The notes beneath the pieces are model-generated. The model did no database searches. It had not been told where the DNA came from and was given only the letters and a program-made list of their open reading frames with translations. Positions 1 through 8,744 of a stretch of DNA of 23,832 bases are shown here, piece by piece (position 1 is the stretch's first letter; every line of letters starts with the position of its first letter). Both the position numbers and the translations under genes were made by a program. The stretch comes from DASPJQ01 sp035299065 (lineage in GTDB: Bacteria; Bacteroidota; Bacteroidia; Flavobacteriales_D; UBA2798), in the NCBI GenBank assembly GCA_035299065.1, contig DATGXI010000149.1, forward strand, positions 1-23,832. The letters are read 5' to 3'.

Positions 1-2997
1 GGGTTAACTGCCGGAAGTTATACAGCAACCGTGACGGATGATAATGGTTGTATTGCCAATGCAACAACAAGTCCTACCATTACTCAACCAACCGAACTTT
101 TAATTTCCACCTCATTTACTGATGCAACTTGTTTTGTTGCCAATAATGGTACAGCAACTGTTACCGCTGCAGGTGGAACACCGGGATACACCTATTCATG
201 GACACCATCCGGTGGAACGGGATCTACAGCTACATCACTTGCACCAGGTACATATAACGTGTTGGTAACTGATGCAAATTCATGTACAGCCAATGGCAAC
301 GTAACCATTGCTCAGCCAACCGCATTAACTGCCAGCATTGTTTCAACCAGCAATGTAAGTTGTTTTGGCGGCAGTGATGGTGCAGGTACAGTAAGTGCCA
401 GTGGTGGAACACCGGGATATTTATTTTCATGGGCCCCTTATGGAGGAACCCTTGCCTCTGCGTCAGGACTTTCGTCAGGAGCGTTTACAGTAACTGTAAC
501 CGATGCTAACGCCTGTACCACTAACGTAGTTGTAAACATCACACAACCTGCAACAGGAGTAACGGCAACTGCAACGTCAACACCAACCTCATGTAATGCC
601 GGCACAAATGGAACCGCTACAGCAGTACCTTCTGGTGGAACACCAGGATATACCTATTCATGGTCACCGGGAGGTGCCACAGGCATAACAGCAACAGGAT
701 TAAGTGCGGGTTCATATACCGTTGCGGTAACCGATGCCGAAGGATGCGTCACCATGGCAGCTACAACCGTAAACGAACCAACCGTAATTACAGCTACAGT
801 TACACCTACATCATCAACCTGTGGCAATGCCAATGGCTCAGCTGCTGTTGGTGTAAGTGGTGGAACGGGTCCATTTACGTATGCATGGACACCTTCAGGC
901 GGTACGGCTGCTATTGCAACTTCACTGGCTGCAGGTGTATATAACGTGCTGGTAACTGATGCAAATGGCTGTACACAATCAGCAAGTGGAACAGTAACCA
1001 ACATTGCAGGTCCAACACTTAGTCTTGGAACCATTACCAACGTTTCCTGTTTTGGTGGTAATAACGGATCAGCATCCGTCATTATAAGCGGTGGAACCGG
1101 ACCCTTTACCAGTTTATGGACCCCTTCAGGTGGTACAAGTACATTTGGATTTTTACTTTCGGCAGGCACCTATACGTACAATGTAACGGATGCAAATGGT
1201 TGTACAAATTCAATCAATGCAACCATTACACAGCCAACACCGCTGGCAGTTAGTTTTCCATTGGTGGGCAATGTTTCCTGTAACGGAGGCAATGATGGCT
1301 CAATTGGGTCATCAGCATCGGGTGGTACAGCACCGTATACATATGCATGGTCACCTTCTGGAGGCTCAGGTGCAAGTGCCAGTTCACTAACGGCCGGCAC
1401 CTATACGTTAACCGTTACCGATGATAACTGGTGTACAACAAGTGGTTCTTCAAGTGTTACCGAGCCTTCGGTATTGGTGGTCAACCTTGTGAATTCAACC
1501 GACCCTGCTTGCAACAATGGATCCAACGGAAGTATTGAAGCCATTGCAGGTGGTGGAACTGCACCCTATTCGTATGTTTGGAACACAACACCTGTACAAA
1601 CAGGAACAATTGCCACGGCCCTTGCTGCAGGAATATATACCGTCACCGTTACGGATGCAAACGGGTGTACAGCACTATTGAACAATACATTGAACAATCC
1701 AACCGCTGTGAGCACGGTGGCAGGTCTTGATGATACCTTGTGCTTAGGTAACAGTACCATAATTTCAGCAACGGCTTCAGGTGGAAGCGGATCGTTTTTT
1801 TATGACTGGACACCGGGCGCAGCAACAACAGCAGGCATAAGTGTGAACCCTGCAACTACTACCGAATACATTGTTACTGCTTATGATAATAATGGTTGTG
1901 CAGGTAATACCGATACGCTTGTGGTAGTGGTGTATAATTTAACAGGTGCTGTATTTGATGTAATTGCGTACTCACCAATTTGTCCGGGTATAAGCACAAC
2001 TGTATACGCTTCAGTTTTGGGTGATCAGGGGCCTTTGACCTATGCGTGGAATAACGGACTCGCGCCCGGTCCCGGGGCTTTTTTAACCACGCCAACTGTT
2101 GATCCAACGTATTACATTTGCACGGTTACCAATTCCTGCGGAGCTTCGGTTACCGACTCGGCAATGGTGACGTTTAATCCACCGCCTGTAATCAGTTTCA
2201 GTTCTGATACTGCGCAAGGGTGCAGCCCGTTAGTTGTTACATTTATTGACCAGTCAACAACAGTATCAAACGACTCGATTGTTGAATGGACCTGGGATTT
2301 TGGCGATGGTACCATTGTAACCGACAACGACAGCATTATTACCCATACGTTTGTTGGAACAGGAACTTACCTTGTAACACTTGATCTTTTAACCTGGGGA
2401 GGTTGTACCAATAATTCGGGTAGCGCACCATATGTTGTGACCGTTTTTCCTGATCCGGTAGCTAATTTTACGGTTAGCAGTTATGAATTGAATTTGCCAT
2501 ATGATAACATTGCCTGCATAAATGGTTCATCGGGGGCAGTAAGTTACTCCTGGAATTTTGGAGACGGATCAACCACCACGCTTACAAATCCTATCCATAC
2601 CTACAATACAATTGGGTATTTTGATATTACCCTGACAGCTACTAATAGTTTTGGTTGTACCGATACGCATACCGAGACTGTACATTGCATCAGCGACATT
2701 GTTTTTCCAAATGCATTTACACCAAATCCGGATGGTTCCAATGGTGGTGAATATGATATAACCGATTTCAGCAATAACGTATTTTTTCCATTCACCTCGG
2801 GTGTTGATACCTACCGTTTATTGATATTTAACCGATGGGGCGAACTGATATTTGAAAGCACCGATGTGAACAAAGGTTGGGACGGCTATTACCGGGGCGC
2901 ACTGTGTACACAGGATGTTTACGTATGGAAAGCTGATGTGACCTTTATTGATGGACGCGAATTTAATGCAACCGGTGATTTAACTTTATTGCGATAG
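1..2997 (+). CDS. SprB-repeat / PKD adhesin-like protein with T9SS type B sorting domain (5' end missing)
   Basis: The reading frame is open from the first base, so the gene starts left of the window; 998 residues are visible. Residues 1 to about 565 are the end of one repeat plus seven full repeats of about 75 residues of the SprB type. Each has a GGTxPYxYxWxPSGG core, an AGxYxVxVTDANGC close and a linking xITQPT. Two divergent Ig-like units follow, then two PKD domains (WTWDFGDGT near 765, YSWNFGDGS near 850). The last 100 residues match the gliding-motility-associated / T9SS type B sorting domain (FPNAFTPNPDG, IFNRWGE, GWDGYYRG, ending LTLLR). By family knowledge such proteins cross the outer membrane through T9SS and act as surface adhesins or gliding proteins. 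The downstream PorP/SprF-like gene fits, since such proteins assist secretion of SprB-type partners. Paired Cys in each repeat may form disulfides. The ligand is unknown. Confidence 0.93.
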   Translation, partial: GLTAGSYTATVTDDNGCIANATTSPTITQPTELLISTSFTDATCFVANNGTATVTAAGGTPGYTYSWTPSGGTGSTATSLAPGTYNVLVTDANSCTANGNVTIAQPTALTASIVSTSNVSCFGGSDGAGTVSASGGTPGYLFSWAPYGGTLASASGLSSGAFTVTVTDANACTTNVVVNITQPATGVTATATSTPTSCNAGTNGTATAVPSGGTPGYTYSWSPGGATGITATGLSAGSYTVAVTDAEGCVTMAATTVNEPTVITATVTPTSSTCGNANGSAAVGVSGGTGPFTYAWTPSGGTAAIATSLAAGVYNVLVTDANGCTQSASGTVTNIAGPTLSLGTITNVSCFGGNNGSASVIISGGTGPFTSLWTPSGGTSTFGFLLSAGTYTYNVTDANGCTNSINATITQPTPLAVSFPLVGNVSCNGGNDGSIGSSASGGTAPYTYAWSPSGGSGASASSLTAGTYTLTVTDDNWCTTSGSSSVTEPSVLVVNLVNSTDPACNNGSNGSIEAIAGGGTAPYSYVWNTTPVQTGTIATALAAGIYTVTVTDANGCTALLNNTLNNPTAVSTVAGLDDTLCLGNSTIISATASGGSGSFFYDWTPGAATTAGISVNPATTTEYIVTAYDNNGCAGNTDTLVVVVYNLTGAVFDVIAYSPICPGISTTVYASVLGDQGPLTYAWNNGLAPGPGAFLTTPTVDPTYYICTVTNSCGASVTDSAMVTFNPPPVISFSSDTAQGCSPLVVTFIDQSTTVSNDSIVEWTWDFGDGTIVTDNDSIITHTFVGTGTYLVTLDLLTWGGCTNNSGSAPYVVTVFPDPVANFTVSSYELNLPYDNIACINGSSGAVSYSWNFGDGSTTTLTNPIHTYNTIGYFDITLTATNSFGCTDTHTETVHCISDIVFPNAFTPNPDGSNGGEYDITDFSNNVFFPFTSGVDTYRLLIFNRWGELIFESTDVNKGWDGYYRGALCTQDVYVWKADVTFIDGREFNATGDLTLLR

Positions 2998-2998
2998 G

Positions 2999-4528
2999 AT
3001 GAGAAGAACGTTACTTGTATATATAGTTGTTTCGTTTTTTGTGCAGGGTGCAAGCGCCCAGTCGTCAAAGTATTTTCTGAAAAAAAGCAAGGCCGAGCGC
3101 AATTTTGAAAAAGGCTTGTATTTTGAGGCGATGAAGATTTACGAGGAGCTGCTCATGGAAGATTCATTGAACAAGGAGCTGAATTATTATACCGGTGTAT
3201 GTAAATTTAACCTGAAGCAATTCAAAGGATCGTCACGCAAATATTTTGAACATTCAGATGCAGGCATTAGTCCTGAGTGGCACTGGTACTATGGTTTCCT
3301 GCAGCACATTGATGAGCATTTTGAAAGCGCCATTGAGCATTTCAACAAGTATAAGGCTATTCAACAACCCAAGGAAATGACCGATGAAGAAATTACACGG
3401 GCCATTGAATCAAGTTTACTGGCCATGCGGTTAAAAGCATTTCCCAATAAACAAAAAATCATTAATCTTGGTGAGGCCGTTAACACAAAGTATGGCGACT
3501 ATTCGCCACTGGTAACAGCAAACGGTAAAACACTTTATTATACATCAAGAAGACCGGGTGAAGGCGTACTGATGGATAAAACCGGCCGGTATTTTGAAGA
3601 TGTTTTTGAAGTTTCAATTGAGGACAAATCAAATCTCCTGTCAAAAAAATTACCCGGTCCGGTGAATTCAAAATTTCATGATGCATGTACAGGCATTGGT
3701 GCTGATGGTGAGAGTATGTTAATTTTCAGGAGTGATGACCAGATGAAAGACGGGCAAATTCTGACAACAGCTTTTGACGGTGCTAACTGGAGCGTACCGA
3801 TGGCACTTGACAAAGAAGTAAACCGTGCAGGTTCGTATGAAGTTAGTGCATGTATATCGTTAAGCGGAAGTGAAATTTATTTTTCAAGCAACATGGCTGG
3901 AGGATATGGAGGCAAAGATTTGTACCGCACCCGTAAATTGCCAAATGGTAAATGGAGCAAGCCAATGAACCTTGGCCCTATGGTGAATTCAAAAGGCGAT
4001 GAAGACGCGCCTTTCATACATCCTGATAACAGGCATTTGTATTATAGCTCAAATGGCCACCTGGGAATGGGCGGGCACGATGTGTTTGTAGCTGAAATTG
4101 ATTCAAACAGCGTACCAGTGAGCAATGAAAACATGGGATACCCGATTAATACCACTGACGATGATTTGTATTTTACCATTACAGGAGACAAATTAACCGG
4201 TTACTATTCATCGGTACGCAAGGATGGATTTGGAGAGATGGATATTTACAAAATCATGCTTGAAGGCGAAGAACCGTATAAAGAAGTTTACGAGGGCAGG
4301 GTAATGGCTGAAGATGGAAGGCCACTGGAGTCAAAAATAACCCTTATTGATAAAACAGAAGAACGCATTGCAGGAACCTATAAAAGCAATACGCTTACCG
4401 GTAAATTTATTTTATTGATATTACCTGGTCATGAATATGAAATAATAATTGAGAACAAGGAATACCAGATTATGACCGTATACCTTGATGATGTTACCGA
4501 CCCAAACTTTTATCTTGAATCAAAATAG
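2999..4528 (+). CDS. TPR / PD40 beta-propeller protein, PorE-like but lacking the OmpA domain
   Basis: A 509-residue protein with a signal peptide ending near ASAQ (residues 1-21) and no lipobox Cys. Residues about 30-125 read as TPR-like helices (ERNFEKGLYFEAMKIYEELL and a later pair). Residues about 155-420 contain PD40/WD40-like blades: TANGKTLYYTSRR, LSGSEIYFSSNMAGGYGGKD, HPDNRHLYYSSNGHLGMGGHD and YYSSVRKDGFGEMDIY. The last 80 residues (VYEGRVMAEDGRPLESKI onward) look like a carboxypeptidase-regulatory beta sandwich. This is the domain order of PorE-type T9SS accessory proteins, but the C-terminal OmpA peptidoglycan-binding domain is absent. The start lies 1 bp after the adhesin stop, and the stop overlaps the next start by one base, so translation is probably coupled. 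A periplasmic or outer-membrane-associated helper for the cassette is inferred. Confidence 0.85.
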   Translation: MRRTLLVYIVVSFFVQGASAQSSKYFLKKSKAERNFEKGLYFEAMKIYEELLMEDSLNKELNYYTGVCKFNLKQFKGSSRKYFEHSDAGISPEWHWYYGFLQHIDEHFESAIEHFNKYKAIQQPKEMTDEEITRAIESSLLAMRLKAFPNKQKIINLGEAVNTKYGDYSPLVTANGKTLYYTSRRPGEGVLMDKTGRYFEDVFEVSIEDKSNLLSKKLPGPVNSKFHDACTGIGADGESMLIFRSDDQMKDGQILTTAFDGANWSVPMALDKEVNRAGSYEVSACISLSGSEIYFSSNMAGGYGGKDLYRTRKLPNGKWSKPMNLGPMVNSKGDEDAPFIHPDNRHLYYSSNGHLGMGGHDVFVAEIDSNSVPVSNENMGYPINTTDDDLYFTITGDKLTGYYSSVRKDGFGEMDIYKIMLEGEEPYKEVYEGRVMAEDGRPLESKITLIDKTEERIAGTYKSNTLTGKFILLILPGHEYEIIIENKEYQIMTVYLDDVTDPNFYLESK

Positions 4529-5508
4529 TGCGTAAACTAATTGTTATATTGATTTTGTTGATGTGCAAACAGGCGCATAGCCAGGATATGCAGTTTACGC
4601 AATATTTCCAGGCACCTATGTACCTGAATCCAGCGTTTGCCGGGGCAAATGTGTGCGGGCGTGTGTCAAGCAACTTACGTACGCAATGGCCTTCCATCAG
4701 CAATGGATATACCTCGCAAATTATTGCCATGGACCATTATTTTTCAGATATAAATATGGGTGGCGGCCTTATGTTTACCAATGATGTTGCCGGAACAGGA
4801 CGCCTGAAAACAACAACCGGAAGCGTAACAGGCGCCTATAATTTCCAGGTTAACCGTACCCTTGCGTTGCGTTTTGGATTGCAGGCCGGTTTTTTCCAAC
4901 GTTCGGTTGACTTAAATGCATTGACATTTGGTGACCAGATAGCCAAAGGCGGAGGGTCAACTCAGGAGACGCAACCACGAAATGTAATTGCACCTGACTT
5001 TGCTACAGGAATGTTGGTTTATTCAGGCATGTGGTGGGGTGGTTTTGCTTTACATCACCTGAACAAACCCGATGAAGCATTGATGGCCATTAACGCGTTC
5101 AGGCCACTTAAATTTTCATTGCACGGTGGTAAAAGCTGGTACATTGACAAGGAATCAGATTACGATAAAAATTCAAGGCAAATGTCGGTGACCTTTAATT
5201 ACCGCTCACAGGCTAAATACGACCAGCTTGACTTAGGAACTTATTACTCAAAAGGTGCTCTTAACATTGGTATTTGGTACAGGGGAATTCCGTTGAAACA
5301 TTATAAAAGAGGATACCCAAACCATGACTCATTTTGCCTGATAATTGGTATGAGTAAAGACCGCTTTAAAATGGGGTATAGTTATGATCATACCATTTCC
5401 TGGTTGCGGGGTACAACGGGTGGCGCACACGAATTCAGTATTTCGTACCAAATGTGCAAGCCAAAAAAGAAGAAAAAAAGAACAGTGGTAATTTGCCCGA
5501 AGTTCTAG
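4528..5508 (+). CDS. PorP/SprF-family T9SS outer membrane protein
   Basis: A 326-residue protein that starts at GTG; the G is also the last base of the upstream TAG stop. The start is supported by a normal signal peptide (residues 1 to about 18, ending AHSQ). It is followed at once by the family hallmark DMQFTQYFQAPMYLNPAFAGA. The rest alternates aromatic and polar residues as in a small beta-barrel, with a conserved-looking GYSYDHTISW segment near the C-terminus. The extreme end is Lys-rich (PKKKKKR) and finishes CPKF. PorP/SprF proteins sit in the outer membrane and are needed for attachment or secretion of specific SprB-like partners; the upstream adhesin is the obvious client. This paralogue is more likely cassette-specific than the core PorP, because no other T9SS core genes are nearby. 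Confidence 0.92.
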   Translation: MRKLIVILILLMCKQAHSQDMQFTQYFQAPMYLNPAFAGANVCGRVSSNLRTQWPSISNGYTSQIIAMDHYFSDINMGGGLMFTNDVAGTGRLKTTTGSVTGAYNFQVNRTLALRFGLQAGFFQRSVDLNALTFGDQIAKGGGSTQETQPRNVIAPDFATGMLVYSGMWWGGFALHHLNKPDEALMAINAFRPLKFSLHGGKSWYIDKESDYDKNSRQMSVTFNYRSQAKYDQLDLGTYYSKGALNIGIWYRGIPLKHYKRGYPNHDSFCLIIGMSKDRFKMGYSYDHTISWLRGTTGGAHEFSISYQMCKPKKKKKRTVVICPKF

Positions 5509-5538
5509 CGAGTAACCAACCTTCTCGAATCTTAAATC
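5509..5538. other. Short convergent intergenic gap
   Basis: About 30 bp separates the 3' ends of the plus-strand T9SS cassette and the minus-strand MORN/TonB pair. It is AT-rich with small symmetric pieces (CGAG/CTCG, TTAAATTTTAA) but no GC-rich stem followed by a T-run. I cannot call a terminator. Confidence 0.5.
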
Positions 5539-7137
5539 TTAAATTTTAAACTGCACCGCCAGCTGGTATTTTGACCTAACGGTTTTACCCTTAACCTGTG
5601 CCGGTATAAATTTTGGAATGAAACTGAGTATACGCAGGGTTTCGGTTGACAGGGACTCATGAGGCGATACAATGATGACAGGATTTGAGATGCTCCCATT
5701 GGTTTCAACCGTAAATTCGGTAAATACAATGCCTTCAATGCCTTTTTCTTTGGCTATGGCAGGATACTGAAGGTTTTTGTATATAAACTTATACATGCCG
5801 CTTAAACCACCCTTAAAAACAGGATTTACGTCATACGATCCGGGGTAGATATATTCGGTGCTTACAGCCGGTGCCAGGTTGGGTGTTGTTTCAATTTGCA
5901 AAACAGGCCTGTTGCTCCACAAAGTATCAACGCCTGTTTTTTTGCCCTTTTCATTAAAATGCGTTTCAATGTACTCAAAGTATTGGTGGCTGTAAAAACG
6001 CACCAGTTCATTTTTCTTTTTACCACCTGGATAATATTCAGTCATGAGGTGGGTATCGTCCTTAAGCCTTACACTTTTTGCAGCGGGTTTACCGTTAGCG
6101 TATTTAAACACAAGGGTTTCATACATGCCTTCGTCAAAACACTCAGTTCCTTCGTGTGTTCCCAGGTAGTTATAATAGTTCCAGCAACTGTCAATTTTAC
6201 CAAACATGTAATTGCCCTGTTTCATGAGCTTGCCATTTCCATAATAATAGCTCATTTTACCATGGTTTACCCCGTTGTACACTCCGTATTCAATCATGAG
6301 AATGGTGTCGTAATACCATTTTACCACACCTTCTTTTTCTCCGTTCACGTAATTGCCGGTTATTTTTTGGGGAATGCGTGATTCGTCAAACAACATTTCC
6401 TCAAAAGGGCCGTGAAATTTACCGTCTTGGAATGTACGGAAACCAAGAAATTTATGCTCCATGGAATAAGCCGTTTGCTTGCCGTGCAGTAAATTATTCC
6501 TGTAATTGCTTTCGAATATTGTGCGATCGTGAAACTCGTTCCAGAAACCTTCTTTTTTCCCGTTTAGGTAAATGCCTTCCGTTTTCAATTCCTCGCCCTG
6601 GGTAAGGTCCATGTATTTGCCGTGGTATATACCCATTTTGTAATTAGCCAGTTTACGCAATACCTGTTTTTCATCCGTATCGGTCCCAACACGAAACTCT
6701 TTGTATTCGCCATCTAACGTATCACGCACATAGGAACACTGTGTGAGCAGGTTACCGTTAAGCCAGGTACGCGAAAGACCATGCTTTAACCCGTTAACAT
6801 AATTGAGCTCATGCTGCAAGGGGCCGTGCCGTCCCTGCTCCTGTGCACCCAGGTAATTTTTATAAATGACTTTATTGGGAATAACATCGGTAACAGGTAT
6901 CACATCATAATACTGGAAAACCCCGTGCGGTTTACCGTTGGCATAATTCTCAATGCGTTCAATGGTTCCGTCAATGGCCCAAAACACCCATGTGCCTTCT
7001 TTTTGGTCATTCAGTAAATGGCCTTCGCTTTTTTTGATTTTTTTGAAATGATACTCGGTGATTTTTTTGGGCTTTTGTCCAAAGCAGGTGAGGGGAGTTA
7101 TCACCGCAATCAATAATATGTAATGAAAAAACCTCAT
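5539..7137 (-). CDS. Secreted MORN-repeat protein with C-terminal TonB domain (copy 2)
   Basis: A 532-residue protein. Residues 1-20 form a signal peptide ending CFGQ. Residues about 25-400 hold many short MORN-variant (YwqK-like) repeats of the pattern NGxxxGxWxxY, for example YANGKPHGVFQYYD, YVNGEKEGVVKWYYD and YYGNGKLMKQGNYMFGK. The last 95 residues (VFKGGLSGMYKFIYKNLQYP to the end) match the TonB C-terminal domain in its Bacteroidota form: NLQYPAIAKEKGIEG, FTVETNGSI, FIPAQVKGKTV. Classical TonB has an N-terminal membrane anchor and a Pro-rich spacer; neither is present. The start codon shares one base with the stop of the upstream paralogue, so the two are translationally coupled. A periplasmic location is likely. 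Energy transduction to a receptor is unproven, because the domain also occurs as a binding module in non-transducing proteins. Confidence 0.85.
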   Translation of the reverse strand: MRFFHYILLIAVITPLTCFGQKPKKITEYHFKKIKKSEGHLLNDQKEGTWVFWAIDGTIERIENYANGKPHGVFQYYDVIPVTDVIPNKVIYKNYLGAQEQGRHGPLQHELNYVNGLKHGLSRTWLNGNLLTQCSYVRDTLDGEYKEFRVGTDTDEKQVLRKLANYKMGIYHGKYMDLTQGEELKTEGIYLNGKKEGFWNEFHDRTIFESNYRNNLLHGKQTAYSMEHKFLGFRTFQDGKFHGPFEEMLFDESRIPQKITGNYVNGEKEGVVKWYYDTILMIEYGVYNGVNHGKMSYYYGNGKLMKQGNYMFGKIDSCWNYYNYLGTHEGTECFDEGMYETLVFKYANGKPAAKSVRLKDDTHLMTEYYPGGKKKNELVRFYSHQYFEYIETHFNEKGKKTGVDTLWSNRPVLQIETTPNLAPAVSTEYIYPGSYDVNPVFKGGLSGMYKFIYKNLQYPAIAKEKGIEGIVFTEFTVETNGSISNPVIIVSPHESLSTETLRILSFIPKFIPAQVKGKTVRSKYQLAVQFKI

Positions 7138-8675
7138 TATTTCAGAACAAATGAAATGGGAACGGTCATGAATTGTTTAACTGCCCGGCCGTTGGTTTTT
7201 GCAGGTATAAAGTTGGGAAATAGCTTGACAACGCGAATGGCTTCACGTTCAAGTGAAGGGTCGGGTGATTTGCGTGATTTTACATTCGTAATGCTTCCGT
7301 CAGTATCCACCACAAAGGAAATAAACACCTTGCCACTTACACCGGCTTCTTTTGCCATTTCAGGATAATGAATATGTTTGGCAATAAACTTCATCATTTC
7401 GGTATTGCCCCCCGGGAACTCAGCGGGTACCTCGGGTTGAAGCATATAAACGCTGTCTTTTAACGCTGAATTCTTTTTTCCGTTTTCATCCCTGAACTCA
7501 TTTAAAAAATCAAACGATGGTTCATTGGATTGCATAACGGGTACTGTTTCCGATTTTGTTTTTCGGCCTTTTTCATCCCAGGTGGTTCGTGTTGCCTGTG
7601 TTCGGCTTGTATAAATAAACTCCTGCCTTATTTTTCCGTTCTGGTAAAAATCCTGGTCTTTTTTTAATTCGCCTTTTTCGTAAAAAGAACGGGTCTCCAG
7701 TTTACCGTCTTCGTCCCAGGTGGTGCGTACACTGTCAAGCACACCGTTGCGCCATACTTCATGTGAGCGTACTTTTCCATTCTCGTAAAATAATTTTTGC
7801 GGGCCATTTCTTACTTCATCGCTAAGGTTCCATTCACTTTTCAATACATCGCCCTGGTAAATCCTGAAAGTACCGTTGCGTTTCCCGTTTTTGTATTTGC
7901 CGGTTAAGCGTTTTACCGTTTCACCGTCATACAGGTATTTGCTGAACTCACCGTCCAATACACCTTTAGAAAAGCGTTCAACGGTAACGGGTTTCTCTTT
8001 ATAAAAAACACTTTTTGTTCCGTTTAATTCTCCGTCTTTGTAATATTCAATGTACAGGTTATCACTTTTTTTTGTTTCCCAGCGCCCTGTTTTTAACCCA
8101 TTGCTGTAAGCGCCTTCGGTTTTTTCGGTACGGTCACGCGATTCGGTCATGTACATGCCGTTGAATTTACCCATAAACCAGGTAATGCGGGTCACCATGT
8201 GTTTTGGCTCCAGCGGATCAAACTCAACGGCAAGTCCGTTTAAGGTATCGCGCACATAGGCTTTTTCACTCAGTAAATTCCCCTGTTTATCATAGATTTT
8301 CCAAACGTTTTCTTTGAGGTTGTCAAGATAAAAGCCTTCAACCAGGGGATGCGGCAAAGGTTTGTTTTGTTGTGCAAGCTTTTGTTCGTATTCAGTTTTT
8401 TCCAATTTAATGACTTCCGGAAAGTCTTTTGCATCAAAATAATCATGATACCCGCTAATTTTTATGGCCCTTGAATCGGGTAAATATGTTTCAATGCGCA
8501 ACAGGTTGCCATCAGTATCCCAATATTTCCACGCACCGGTTTTAACGCCTTTAATGGCGTCACCTTCCGATGATTTTAATTTTTTATAGTAGTAGTTGAT
8601 AACGTGTTTGGGCTTTTGTGCTTGAACAAAAACCATTGTAAATAAGAAACTGAAAAACAATACAGACTTTAACAT
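7137..8675 (-). CDS. Secreted MORN-repeat protein with C-terminal TonB domain (copy 1)
   Basis: A 512-residue paralogue of the next gene. Both open with a signal peptide followed by QKPK and then Y(Y/H)(Y/F)KKxKxSEG. About ten MORN-type repeats follow (KYKNGKRNGTFRIYQGD, FYENGKVRSHEVWRNG, WDEDGKLETRSFYEKGEL). Residues about 420-512 form a full-length TonB C-terminal domain: FPGGNTEMMKFIAKHIHYP, AKEAGVSGKVFISFVVDTDG, AIRVVKLFPNFIPAKTNG, ending VPISFVLK. There is no Pro-rich spacer and no retained N-terminal anchor. It is the first gene of the pair. A 69-bp gap separates it from the TPR operon upstream on the same strand, so it could be read through or have its own promoter; no clear promoter is visible. 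Protein binding in the periplasm is the safest inferred role. Confidence 0.86.
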   Translation of the reverse strand: MLKSVLFFSFLFTMVFVQAQKPKHVINYYYKKLKSSEGDAIKGVKTGAWKYWDTDGNLLRIETYLPDSRAIKISGYHDYFDAKDFPEVIKLEKTEYEQKLAQQNKPLPHPLVEGFYLDNLKENVWKIYDKQGNLLSEKAYVRDTLNGLAVEFDPLEPKHMVTRITWFMGKFNGMYMTESRDRTEKTEGAYSNGLKTGRWETKKSDNLYIEYYKDGELNGTKSVFYKEKPVTVERFSKGVLDGEFSKYLYDGETVKRLTGKYKNGKRNGTFRIYQGDVLKSEWNLSDEVRNGPQKLFYENGKVRSHEVWRNGVLDSVRTTWDEDGKLETRSFYEKGELKKDQDFYQNGKIRQEFIYTSRTQATRTTWDEKGRKTKSETVPVMQSNEPSFDFLNEFRDENGKKNSALKDSVYMLQPEVPAEFPGGNTEMMKFIAKHIHYPEMAKEAGVSGKVFISFVVDTDGSITNVKSRKSPDPSLEREAIRVVKLFPNFIPAKTNGRAVKQFMTVPISFVLK

Positions 8676-8744
8676 GTTAGGTAGCCAATATACAAAAAAG
8701 AATGGTACTGCTGGTGATTTTAAAGAATTTTGGCACAGGTTATG

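Noticed and set aside
654..1169. Long open frame antisense to the adhesin repeats
   Set aside because: It follows the repeat period of the real plus-strand gene, is Pro/Val-rich low complexity and has no family features; it is a by-product of the repeat codon pattern.
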